Below are positions 18,105-25,526 of a stretch of 64,000 nt of DNA, one piece after another (position 1 is the stretch's first letter; each line of letters starts with the position of its first letter). Made by a program: the position numbers and the translations under genes. This DNA is from Streptomyces qinzhouensis. GTDB lineage: Bacteria; Actinomycetota; Actinomycetes; Streptomycetales; Streptomycetaceae. The stretch is from the NCBI RefSeq assembly GCF_007856155.1, contig NZ_CP042266.1, positions 6,014,001 through 6,078,000 of the forward strand, read 5' to 3'. The notes below the pieces were generated by a model, which was given only the letters and a program-made list of their open reading frames with translations, did not search any database and was not told where the DNA came from.

Positions 18105-18126
18105 GAAAGAAAGAGCCCCGGGGCTC
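18105..18126 (-). terminator. intrinsic-type terminator after the AccE-like gene
   Basis: Read on the minus strand, the palindrome GAGCCCCGGGGCTC (18113-18126) is followed by TTTCTTTCC. This is one of the few hairpins in the window with a U-rich tail, and it lies 160 nt after the AccE-like stop. Confidence 0.5.
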
Positions 18127-18285
18127 GGCCGTTCGGGCGGCCGGGCTTCGGCGACACCCGGAAATAGTTGAAAAATTACATACCCACGTATCTTCTCGGC
18201 CATTCTGGCGCGACTCCCGGCCCGGGGCACGGCGGCAGCCCCCGGGCCGCGCCGCCCGGGCCCTTCGCTCCTGCGGCGTCGGCCC

Positions 18286-18528
18286 TCAGCGGTGCCGCCA
18301 ACTGTGCGGGGCGCGGAAGCCCGAGGTGGGTTCCAGCCGGTGCCAGGGGGCTCTGGAGCGGCTCCGGCGGCCGGCCCCGGCCGGTGGTACGGCGGCGCGG
18401 GCCAGCAGCAGCGCGGTGACGGCGGCGAGTTCCTCCGGCGCGCACTCGCCCTTCTCGACGCGCAGCAGGGACGGGTCCGTGAGTTCGGTCGGCTGGGTCG
18501 GCCGGGTCGGCTCGGTCGGCTCGGTCAT
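18286..18528 (-). CDS. acyl-CoA carboxylase epsilon subunit-like protein
   Basis: The 80-aa product matches the small epsilon subunits that bind and stimulate the beta subunit of actinobacterial acyl-CoA carboxylases (making malonyl- or methylmalonyl-CoA). It has a TEPTEP low-complexity N-terminus, then LLRVEKGECAPEELAAVTAL and the C-terminal W-x(n)-FRAPHSWR signature. GGAGG lies 9 nt before the ATG. The gene is normally next to a carboxyltransferase beta gene (accD/pccB), but none is present here, so it is an orphan in the window. Its neighbours are the metallophosphoesterase upstream and the LAL regulator. Confidence 0.82.
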   Translation of the reverse strand: MTEPTEPTRPTQPTELTDPSLLRVEKGECAPEELAAVTALLLARAAVPPAGAGRRSRSRAPWHRLEPTSGFRAPHSWRHR

Positions 18529-18681
18529 GGCGTACGTCCTCCGGGTCCACGCTCGGCGTACGTCTTCCCGGTCCGTGCCCGGCGGAAGGCCGGGTACGGC
18601 CGGCAGCGTGACGATGGGGTTAGTGAAAGCCTTGCATATCTGGAGAAAGCTCGCAGGGCGGAAGTTTTTCGTGCATCGGGC

Positions 18682-19554
18682 CTACGGTCCGCTCCGGGCC
18701 GCCGCCGCGGGCGCGGCCGCCGGCAGGATCTGCACCAACTGTCCGGGCCTGCCGGTGCGGCGGCGCCACTCCCGGGGGTAGCCCAGGGAGACCTCCTGGT
18801 GCGGTACGCCGTCGATCCGGATCGTGCGGGGGATGTGCAGATGCCCGTAGACGACGGACCGGGCCCGGAACCGCCGGTGCCAGTCGGCCGTGGCCGTGGT
18901 TCCGCACCACAGCGCGAACTCCGGATGCCACAGCACCCGGGTGGGTTCGCGGACCAGGGGGAAGTGGTTGACCAGCACGGTGGGCAGTCCGTCCGGCAGC
19001 TCCTCCAGCCTGGCCTCGGTCCACCGCACCCGGGCCCGGCACCAGGCCTCCCGGCTGGGGTAGGGGTCCGGGTGCAGCATAAATTCGTCCGTGCAGATCA
19101 CCCCGGCCCGCTCGGCCTGTTCGAGCGCCGCCTCCTTGGTGTACGTCCCTTCCGGGCGGAAGCTGTAGTCGTAGAGCAGGAACAGCGGGGCCACCGCGAC
19201 GGGGCCGTGCTCCCCCTCCCAGACCGGATAGGGGTCCTCGGGGGTGACGACGCCGAGCCCCCGGCAGAGCTCCACCAGATGCCGGTACCGCTCCTCGCCG
19301 CGCAGTTGCACGGGGTCGTCCGGCGGAGTCCACAGTTCATGGTTGCCCGGTGCCCACACCACCTTGGCGAAACGGTCCCGCAGGGTCCGCAGGGTCTCCT
19401 CGACCTCGGAGACGATTTCCCCCACATCGCCCGCCACGATCAGCCAGTCCTGATCGGACTCGGGCCTGAGCCCGTCGGCGATCTTCCGGTTCTCCTCGTA
19501 GTGGACGTGCAGGTCGCTGATGGCGAGGAGTTTCCCCGGCCCGGTCTCACGCAT
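18682..19554 (-). CDS. calcineurin-like metallophosphoesterase
   Basis: This 290-aa metallophosphoesterase shows the full set of metal-binding motifs: ISDLHVHY (residues 12-19), AGDVGE, APGNHE, VNHFP and YGHLH. Related genes in Streptomyces often sit next to phosphopantetheinyl transferases, and a PPTase lies 6 kb away here. The substrate is unknown. A TAGGGG-type motif upstream (19684-19692, minus orientation) links it to the LAL/PPTase group. Confidence 0.9.
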   Translation of the reverse strand: MRETGPGKLLAISDLHVHYEENRKIADGLRPESDQDWLIVAGDVGEIVSEVEETLRTLRDRFAKVVWAPGNHELWTPPDDPVQLRGEERYRHLVELCRGLGVVTPEDPYPVWEGEHGPVAVAPLFLLYDYSFRPEGTYTKEAALEQAERAGVICTDEFMLHPDPYPSREAWCRARVRWTEARLEELPDGLPTVLVNHFPLVREPTRVLWHPEFALWCGTTATADWHRRFRARSVVYGHLHIPRTIRIDGVPHQEVSLGYPREWRRRTGRPGQLVQILPAAAPAAAARSGP

Positions 19555-19683
19555 CGTTCACTCCGCTGGATTCGCGCGCCCTGAGGGCCGGTTCCCGGTC
19601 CGGTCCGGTCCGGCCCGAATCGAACCGGGCCCTGCCCAGGCCGACTTCGCCCCGGAGACTACCGGCGGACCCGCCGTACGGGG

Positions 19684-19692
19684 CACCCCTAA
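19684..19692 (-). promoter_or_regulatory. TAGGGG-type motif upstream of the metallophosphoesterase
   Basis: Minus-strand TTAGGGGTG, with a second G-rich half-site 21 bp away. This is the third promoter in the 12-20 kb region with this motif. Confidence 0.4.
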
Positions 19693-19829
19693 TCGAGGCC
19701 CGGGCACCCCCTGACATGGGCAGACCCGCTCCGGCCCGACGGCGCGACGGCCCTGGAAACCCCCGGACGGGCGGGCGGAGCGCGGAAAATGTCCCAGCTA
19801 GGTGCCCTATGCAATGAACAGGTGAAGGG

Positions 19830-19848
19830 TTAGGTTAGGCTAAGCAAA
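19830..19848 (+). promoter_or_regulatory. DmdR/IdeR-type iron box
   Basis: TTAGGTTAGGCTAAGCAAA matches the 19-bp iron-box consensus (TTAGGTTAGGCTAACCTAA) at 17 of 19 positions, with a perfect left half. It lies 69 bp upstream of the siderophore-binding lipoprotein. Iron-replete DmdR/IdeR should repress the transporter operon from here. Confidence 0.88.
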
Positions 19849-19916
19849 GTCTGAAGCTCTTCGCGGCCTCGTCGTCCTACGGCGGGGCTGCCTTTCCGTT
19901 CCGGGAGACCTCCGCC

Positions 19917-20906
19917 GTGCGTTCCGTCCGTTTTCGCAAGAGCATCGTCGTGACCAGTACGGTCCTGTGCGCAGGCGTGGTGCTGAGCGCCTGCGGCAAG
20001 TCCGACAGTGGTTCGGACTCCGGCAAGAGCCAGGGCAATGTCACCGTGACGACCGCCAAGGGCGAGGTCGAGGTTCCGCTCAAGCCCGCCAAGGTCGTCG
20101 CCCTCGACAACACCTCCTTCCTCACGCTGAAGGCCTTCGGCATCAAGCCCGTCGCCGCCCCCAAGGGGCTGCTGCCCAACGAGGGCTTCGAGGACTGGCA
20201 GAAGGACTCGTCCATCAAGGACGCGGGCATCCACCACGAGCCCAAGTTCGAGGCGATCAACGCCACCGAGCCGGACCTGATCATCGGCGGATACCGCTTC
20301 ACCGAGCACCACGACAAGCTCTCCAAGATCGCGAAGACGATCGACATCGCCCCCTCCGACGAGTCCAAGGAGGGCTACGTCAACGCGCTGAAGGCGCAGA
20401 CCGAGACCCTCGGCAAGATCTTCGGCAAGGAGGACAAGGCCAAGGAGATCGTCGCCGCCCTGGACAAGGCCCAGCAGTCGGCCACCGCCGCCACCAAGGG
20501 CGAGAAGGTCTTCCTCGGTGTCGCCAGCGCGGGCAAGATCGACAACGGTGCCAGCCGGATCGGCCGTCTCACCCAGCCGCTCAACCTGAAGAACGTGCTC
20601 GACGCCGGGGGCAAGAAGAGCACCTCCGTGCACGACAACTCCGGACTGGCCCCGGAGACCATCGCCAAGCTCAACCCCGACTGGGTGATCCTGCTGGACC
20701 GCGACGCCGCCGTCGGCGCCGAGGAGGGCACCGTGGCCGTCCCCGCGAAGAAGGTCGTCGAGGGCATGGAGGCCTGGGACAAGACCACCTTCCGCAGCAA
20801 GGACCAGGTCATCTACCTGGACAACAACTTCTACCTGACCGAGGGCATCCAGGCCTACACCGAGGCCTTCGACCAGGTGGCGACCGCGTTCGGCAAGACC
20901 GGCTGA
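19917..20906 (+). CDS. ferric-siderophore-binding lipoprotein (YclQ/FatB/CeuE type)
   Basis: The 329-aa product starts at GTG and has a lipoprotein signal with lipobox LSAC (Cys26). The mature part is a cluster A-II/FecB-like fold (KVVALDNTSFLTLKAFGIKP, ATEPDLIIGGYR, KLNPDWVILLDRD). The sequence style fits the petrobactin/catecholate group (YclQ, FatB, CeuE) more than hydroxamate binders (DesE), but the ligand cannot be fixed from sequence alone. It is the first gene of the iron-box-controlled operon and works with the two permeases and the ATPase downstream. Confidence 0.93.
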   Translation: MRSVRFRKSIVVTSTVLCAGVVLSACGKSDSGSDSGKSQGNVTVTTAKGEVEVPLKPAKVVALDNTSFLTLKAFGIKPVAAPKGLLPNEGFEDWQKDSSIKDAGIHHEPKFEAINATEPDLIIGGYRFTEHHDKLSKIAKTIDIAPSDESKEGYVNALKAQTETLGKIFGKEDKAKEIVAALDKAQQSATAATKGEKVFLGVASAGKIDNGASRIGRLTQPLNLKNVLDAGGKKSTSVHDNSGLAPETIAKLNPDWVILLDRDAAVGAEEGTVAVPAKKVVEGMEAWDKTTFRSKDQVIYLDNNFYLTEGIQAYTEAFDQVATAFGKTG

Positions 20907-20977
20907 CACCCCTTCACGCGCCGCCGCGGCCCCGGGCACCCGCCCGGGGCCGCACCCACACCCGTCCCGGAAGCCCG

Positions 20978-21943
20978 ATGCGCCGACGACTCCCGCTCCT
21001 CCTGGCCACGCTCGGAGTGCTGGCCCTGATCACCGTCTCCCTCTTCGTCGGGAGCTATGACATCGACCTGTGGTCGCTGTTCACCGACCCCGAGGCCCGG
21101 CGGATGTTCTTCATCTCCCGGGTGCCGCGGACCCTCGCCCTGGTGCTCGCCGCCGCCGCGATGGCCGTCTCCGGCGTGATCATGCAAATGCTCGTACAGA
21201 ATCGTTTCGTCGAGCCGACGACCACCGGCACCAGTGAATGGGCCGCCCTGGGCGTTCTGCTGCTCACCCTGTTCGCCCCGGCGGCCTCCCCGCTGGTGAA
21301 GATGGGCGCCGCCAGCGCCTTCGCCTTCGCCGGCGCGATGGTCTTTCTGTTCGTACTCGGCCGGATCGCGCTCAAGTCCCAGGTCATCGTGCCGATCGTC
21401 GGCATCATGCTGGGTGCGCTGATCAGCTCGCTGACCCTCTACATCGCCTCCACGTACCAGTTGCTCCAGACCCTCGCCACCTGGCGCTCGGGCGGATTCA
21501 GCTCCGTGGTCCGCGGCACCTATGAACCCCTGTGGGTGGTCGGGGTCATCGTCATCGGGCTCTATCTGGCCGCCGACCGGTTCACCATCGCCGGCCTCGG
21601 CCGCGATACCGCCACCAGTCTGGGGCTGCCCTACCGGCGCATCATGTTCATCGGGCTCACCATGGTCGCCCTGGCGACCGGGGTGACCACCGTCGTCGTC
21701 GGATTCCTGCCCTTCCTGGGGCTGATCATCCCCAATCTGGTCTCGATGGCCCGCGGCGACGACATCCGCGCCAATCTGCCCTGGGTGGTCCTCAGCAGCG
21801 TGGCGCTGATGATCGCCTGCGATCTCGTCGGGCGGACCCTCGTCGCCCCGCTGGAGATCCCGGCGACCGTGGTGCTCGGCGCCGTCGGAGCGGTCGTCTT
21901 CGTCGCGATGATCCTGCGCCAGCGGAAGAAGGCCCATGTCTGA
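20978..21943 (+). CDS. ferric-siderophore ABC permease 1 (FecCD family)
   Basis: This 321-aa polytopic protein has many hydrophobic helices and the FecCD-family segments RVPRTLALVLAAAAMAVSG and GFLPFLGLIIPNLVS. It is the YclN/FatD partner, with typical BtuC-fold length. The ATG at 20978 follows the binding-protein stop by 71 bp. Its end overlaps permease 2 by 8 bp. Confidence 0.93.
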   Translation: MRRRLPLLLATLGVLALITVSLFVGSYDIDLWSLFTDPEARRMFFISRVPRTLALVLAAAAMAVSGVIMQMLVQNRFVEPTTTGTSEWAALGVLLLTLFAPAASPLVKMGAASAFAFAGAMVFLFVLGRIALKSQVIVPIVGIMLGALISSLTLYIASTYQLLQTLATWRSGGFSSVVRGTYEPLWVVGVIVIGLYLAADRFTIAGLGRDTATSLGLPYRRIMFIGLTMVALATGVTTVVVGFLPFLGLIIPNLVSMARGDDIRANLPWVVLSSVALMIACDLVGRTLVAPLEIPATVVLGAVGAVVFVAMILRQRKKAHV

Positions 21944-22937
21944 GAAACGACTCACCGTGCGGGCCGCCGCGCCCGCCCGGCGGCGGGCCCTGCCCGTGGC
22001 CGCCCGGCTCACCCTCGCCGGAACGATCGCCGCCACCGCCGTCGTCTGCTACCTCTTCCTCTTCATCCAGGGCTCCTTCGACTTCGCCTTCGAACGACGC
22101 CTGACCGTCATCGGCACCATGGCCGTGGTCGCCTTCGCCCATGCCGTGGGGACGGTGGTCTTCCAGACCATCACCCACAACCGCATCCTCACCCCGTCCA
22201 TCATGGGCTTCGACGCGGTCTACATCCTGATGCAGACCCTCCTCGTCGCCTTCTTCGGCGGCGGTGTGCTCGCCGTGACCGACGGGATGCCCAAACTCCT
22301 CACCCAGACCCTGCTGATGGTCTGCTTCACGATGCTGCTGTTCCGCTGGCTGTTCTCCGGCCGCAGCGGCAGCATCCATGTGATGCTGCTCGTCGGTGTG
22401 GTCCTCGGGCTCGCCTTCCGCAGCGTCTCGGACTTCCTTCAGCGGATGCTCTCGCCGAGTGAGTACGATGTGCTCTCCACCCGGCTCTTCGGCCGGCTCA
22501 CCAGCGCCGAAGCGTCCTATCTGCCCCTGGCGGGGGCCGTCTGTCTGATCGTCGGGGCCGTCGTCTGGTACCGCTGCCACCGGCTCGACGCCCTGCTGCT
22601 CGGCCGGGACGCCGCCACCAACCTCGGCGTCGACCACAAGCGCGAGCTGACCGTGATGCTGCTGATGGTCTCGCTGCTGATCGCGATGTCCACCGCGCTC
22701 GCGGGCCCGATGACCTTCTTCGGCTTTGTCACCGCGATGCTCGCCTACCAGATGACGGGCACCCACCGGCATGCCGCCGTCCTCCCGATGGCCTTCTTCA
22801 TCGGGGTGATCACCCTGGTCGGCGGACAGTTCATCCTGGAACACGTCTTCTACGCCTCCGGCATGCTCACCGTCGTCATCGAGTTCCTCGGCGGGGCGGT
22901 CTTCCTCCTCCATCTCCTCCGGAAGGGCACCCTGTGA
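21936..22937 (+). CDS. ferric-siderophore ABC permease 2 (FecCD family)
   Basis: The 333-aa second permease of the heterodimeric channel (YclO/FatC type). It contains NRILTPSIMGFDAVYILMQT and GPMTFFGFVTAMLAYQMTG, family-typical loops. It overlaps permease 1 by 8 bp and the ATPase by 4 bp (GTGA), indicating coupled translation. Confidence 0.93.
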   Translation: MSEKRLTVRAAAPARRRALPVAARLTLAGTIAATAVVCYLFLFIQGSFDFAFERRLTVIGTMAVVAFAHAVGTVVFQTITHNRILTPSIMGFDAVYILMQTLLVAFFGGGVLAVTDGMPKLLTQTLLMVCFTMLLFRWLFSGRSGSIHVMLLVGVVLGLAFRSVSDFLQRMLSPSEYDVLSTRLFGRLTSAEASYLPLAGAVCLIVGAVVWYRCHRLDALLLGRDAATNLGVDHKRELTVMLLMVSLLIAMSTALAGPMTFFGFVTAMLAYQMTGTHRHAAVLPMAFFIGVITLVGGQFILEHVFYASGMLTVVIEFLGGAVFLLHLLRKGTL

Positions 22938-23692
22938 TCGAGTTCACCGACATCCGCAAGGCGTACGGCGACACCGTCGTCCTCGGCCCGGTGTCGGGCC
23001 GGATACCGGCGGGCGGGGTCACCTCCCTCGTCGGCCCCAACGGCGCCGGGAAGTCCACCCTCCTCACCATCATGGGGCGGCTCGCCGAACCCACCTCCGG
23101 CACCGTGACCGTCGACGGACTCGACGTCCACCGGGCCCCGTCGCGCGAGGTGGCCAGGACCCTGTCCATCCTGCGCCAGGAGAACCACTTCACCGCCCGG
23201 GTGACCGTGCGGGAACTGGTCTCCTTCGGCCGCTTCCCGCACAGCCGCGGCAGACTGACGAAGGAGGACGTCACCCATATCGAAGACGCCCTCGACTTCC
23301 TCCACCTCGGCGACCTCCAGCACCGCTATCTCGACCAGCTCTCCGGCGGCCAGCGCCAGCGCGCCTATGTGGCGATGGTCCTCGCCCAGGACACCCGGTA
23401 CGTCCTGCTCGACGAGCCGCTCAACAACCTGGACATGAAGCACTCGGTCCGGATGATGACCCAGCTGCGCCGCGCCGCCGACGAACTCGGCAAAACCGTC
23501 GTCCTGATCGTCCACGACATCAACTTCGCCGCCGCCTACTCCGACCGGATCATCGCCCTGCGCGACGGCCGGATCGCGGCCTCCGACACCGTCGACGCGA
23601 TGATGCGGGCCGAGGTGCTCAGCGACGTCTTCGACACCCCCGTACAGATCCACGAGGTCGACGGGGTACGGACGGCGGTCTACTACCGCTGA
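22934..23692 (+). CDS. ferric-siderophore ABC transporter ATP-binding protein
   Basis: The 252-aa ATPase starts at GTG within the GTGA overlap with permease 2. It has Walker A GPNGAGKST (about 35-43), signature LSGGQRQRAYVAM, Walker B YVLLDEPLNNLD and the H-loop IVHDINFA. It is of the FepC/YclP class and energises the two permeases. It is the last gene before a strong terminator. No siderophore biosynthesis genes are nearby, so the system may import a xenosiderophore. Confidence 0.95.
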   Translation: MIEFTDIRKAYGDTVVLGPVSGRIPAGGVTSLVGPNGAGKSTLLTIMGRLAEPTSGTVTVDGLDVHRAPSREVARTLSILRQENHFTARVTVRELVSFGRFPHSRGRLTKEDVTHIEDALDFLHLGDLQHRYLDQLSGGQRQRAYVAMVLAQDTRYVLLDEPLNNLDMKHSVRMMTQLRRAADELGKTVVLIVHDINFAAAYSDRIIALRDGRIAASDTVDAMMRAEVLSDVFDTPVQIHEVDGVRTAVYYR

Positions 23693-23744
23693 CCCGAGGA
23701 TCCGGAGCACGGCGGCACCTCCGCCACCGCCGTCCACCACATAC

Positions 23745-23780
23745 GGCAACGGGCCGCGCCGACCGGCGCGGCCCGTTGCC
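23745..23780. terminator. perfect 16-bp hairpin after the siderophore transporter
   Basis: GGCAACGGGCCGCGCC (23745-23760), loop GACC, complement at 23765-23780. It ends the iron-transport operon. Confidence 0.85.
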
Positions 23781-23835
23781 GTACCCCGCCCTGACCGGCC
23801 GCCGATGAACCCACCAGGGACCCAAAGCGGCTCCA

Positions 23836-23854
23836 AGGTGAATCACTGCTAACC
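23836..23854 (+). promoter_or_regulatory. catabolic-island motif, site 1
   Basis: AGGTGAATC-ACTG-CTAACC, 166 bp upstream of the MFS gene. It is one of four copies of RGTGAATC-N4-MTAACC in intergenic regions of this island. Confidence 0.5.
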
Positions 23855-24020
23855 ATCACCAATCTCATATGCGATGAAGAAAGCCTTGTGAGAAGGCTTG
23901 TCGTGGCTTGTTAGTGATGCTTCTCTTTCTCTCGGTGAGAGGCCTGGCCCCGGATCGGGCCGTATCCGACCCGATCGCGTCGTGCCTGCCGTCCCCTTCC
24001 GACCGCTCCGAGGGAGACCC

Positions 24021-25364
24021 ATGACCGTCGATGTGGACCGCACTGCCGACCCCGGCTCCCGGCGCCCCGCCGAGCAGCCCGCGAGCCCGGCCGGGCGCCG
24101 GGCCTGGCTCGTGGTCTGGGTACTCGTCCTCGTGCTCGTCATGAACTACGCGGACAAGATCATCACCAATATCGCCGGGCCCGCGATCATGAAGGATCTC
24201 GGGATCGGCGAGGCCAGGTTCGGAGTCATCCAGGCGAGCTTCTTCGCGCTCTTCGCCGTCGGCGGGATCCTCGGCGGCTGGCTGATGACCAGGGTCCGGC
24301 CGTGGATCCTGCTGTTGATCACCATGGTGATCTGGTCCGTCAGCCTGCTTCCGATGGGCTGGCAGGTCGGCTTCGGCACCATGGTGGCGATGCGCGTCGT
24401 CCTGGGATTCGCCGAGGGCCCGACGACGGCCCTCGCGATGTACATCGCCCACACCTGGTTCCCGCCCGAGAAGCGGGCGCTCCCCAGTTCCGTGATCATC
24501 GCGGGCGCCAGTCTGGGAGCGGTCATCGGCGCCCCCACCCTGACCTGGATCGTCGCCGACTACTCATGGCGGGCCGCCTTCGTCGCGCTCGCCGTCGCCG
24601 GAGCGGTGGTGGCCGGTATCTGGCTGGCCGTCGGACGCGAGGGGGACCAGGGGGGCAGCGCCGCCCGCGCCGCCGGGAGCGTACTGCCGCCGCGGGTCCC
24701 CCTGCGCATAGCGCTCACCACCGGGTCGGTGATCGGCATCTCCCTGATGTTCTTCGCCGCGTACGCCTCGACCGCCCTCAAGATGACCTGGCTCAAGCCC
24801 TATCTGGAGCAGGGGCTGGGCTACGGGGACCGGGCCGCGGGCAATCTGACCGCCCTGCCCTATCTCGGTGGCACGGTCGCCGTCATCGCCATCGGCTTCG
24901 TCTCCGCCGCCCTGACCCGGCGCGGTGTGAGCAACCGGGCCTCCCGGGGCATTCTCGGCGCCTCGCTGCTCATCGGGTCGGGCGTCCTCCACCTCGCCTG
25001 GGCACCGCTGGACGCCGGACCGCTGCATATGACGCTGCTGGTGCTCAGCGCCTCGCTGGGATCGGCCGGTTACGGCGCCGCGTTCGCCGCGATCAGCGAT
25101 GTCGCGCCCGTCGAGCAGCGCGGTGTCGTACTGTCCGCCGTCACCGCGTTCTACGGTCTCGGCGGGGTGCTGGCACCGCTGGTCCTCGGTGGCATCGTCG
25201 AGAGCGCGTCCAGCAAGGCGGCCGGCTACACCACCGGCTTCACCCTGGTCGGGGCGCTGCTGGTGGTCGGCGGTATCGCCGGGATGCTGCTCATCAACCC
25301 CGAGCGGGACGCGGCCAAGCTCGCCGCCTTCGCCGCCGCGGAGCCGGAGCGTCCCGAGGCATAG
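24021..25364 (+). CDS. MFS transporter (metabolite:proton symporter)
   Basis: The 447-aa product has twelve predicted hydrophobic helices. MNYADKIITNIAGPAIMKDLGI and MRVVLGFAEGPTTALAMY fit the anion/metabolite symporter branch of the MFS rather than multidrug exporters. It is at the edge of the beta-oxidation island and shares its upstream motif, so it is probably the uptake carrier for the substrate (perhaps a carboxylic acid); the substrate is inferred from context only. The ATG at 24021 follows AGGGAGA; the frame is open further upstream without a better signal. Confidence 0.85.
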   Translation: MTVDVDRTADPGSRRPAEQPASPAGRRAWLVVWVLVLVLVMNYADKIITNIAGPAIMKDLGIGEARFGVIQASFFALFAVGGILGGWLMTRVRPWILLLITMVIWSVSLLPMGWQVGFGTMVAMRVVLGFAEGPTTALAMYIAHTWFPPEKRALPSSVIIAGASLGAVIGAPTLTWIVADYSWRAAFVALAVAGAVVAGIWLAVGREGDQGGSAARAAGSVLPPRVPLRIALTTGSVIGISLMFFAAYASTALKMTWLKPYLEQGLGYGDRAAGNLTALPYLGGTVAVIAIGFVSAALTRRGVSNRASRGILGASLLIGSGVLHLAWAPLDAGPLHMTLLVLSASLGSAGYGAAFAAISDVAPVEQRGVVLSAVTAFYGLGGVLAPLVLGGIVESASSKAAGYTTGFTLVGALLVVGGIAGMLLINPERDAAKLAAFAAAEPERPEA

Positions 25365-25425
25365 CGGAACCGGGCGCAACCGGGCGGGCGCCCGGCGCCC
25401 ACCCCTCGAAAGTGTTCTTCATCAA

Positions 25426-25444
25426 AGTTAGCGCTCCTTCACTT
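25426..25444 (-). promoter_or_regulatory. catabolic-island motif, site 2
   Basis: On the minus strand AAGTGAAGG-AGCG-CTAACT, matching the island motif except for GG in place of TC. It lies about 80 bp before the first thiolase, on the opposite strand to the gene. Confidence 0.4.
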
Positions 25445-25455
25445 ACGGCTATCGG

Positions 25456-25474
25456 CTCCCTACCCTGTAGGGAG
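25456..25474. promoter_or_regulatory. CTCCCTA-N5-TAGGGAG inverted repeat
   Basis: Perfect 7-bp arms spaced by 5 nt, 52 bp upstream of the thiolase start. It is a candidate operator unique to this promoter. Confidence 0.45.
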
Positions 25475-25526
25475 ATTGAGAGCAGAAGTCAGGTAAGGAA
25501 ATCTTCTCGCAGGAGTTGGAGCACCC

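Larger units (their letters stand above)
17924..18285. other. 362-bp convergent spacer with two terminator hairpins
   Basis: There is no credible gene between the LAL stop and the AccE-like stop. Two hairpins are described separately (17941-17962 and 18105-18126). The remainder is GC-rich with no recognised element. Confidence 0.5.
19555..19916. other. 362-bp divergent spacer with TAGGGG-type and iron-box sites
   Basis: No gene lies between the metallophosphoesterase and the siderophore-binding protein. The left half serves the phosphoesterase (TTAGGGGTG on the minus strand at 19684-19692, plus CAGGGGGTG at 19705-19713, 21 bp apart). The right half carries the iron box. Confidence 0.5.
23693..24020. 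other. 328-bp spacer: terminator then regulated promoter
   Basis: It contains the terminator at 23745-23780, the conserved catabolic-island motif at 23836-23854, and an AT-richer stretch up to the MFS start with AGGGAGA about 10 nt before the ATG at 24021. No gene is seen. Confidence 0.5.

Noticed and set aside
18176..18550. Alternative 124-aa frame over the AccE-like gene
   Set aside because: The other frame (18286-18528) has the AccE signature and a GGAGG site; this one is a shadow.
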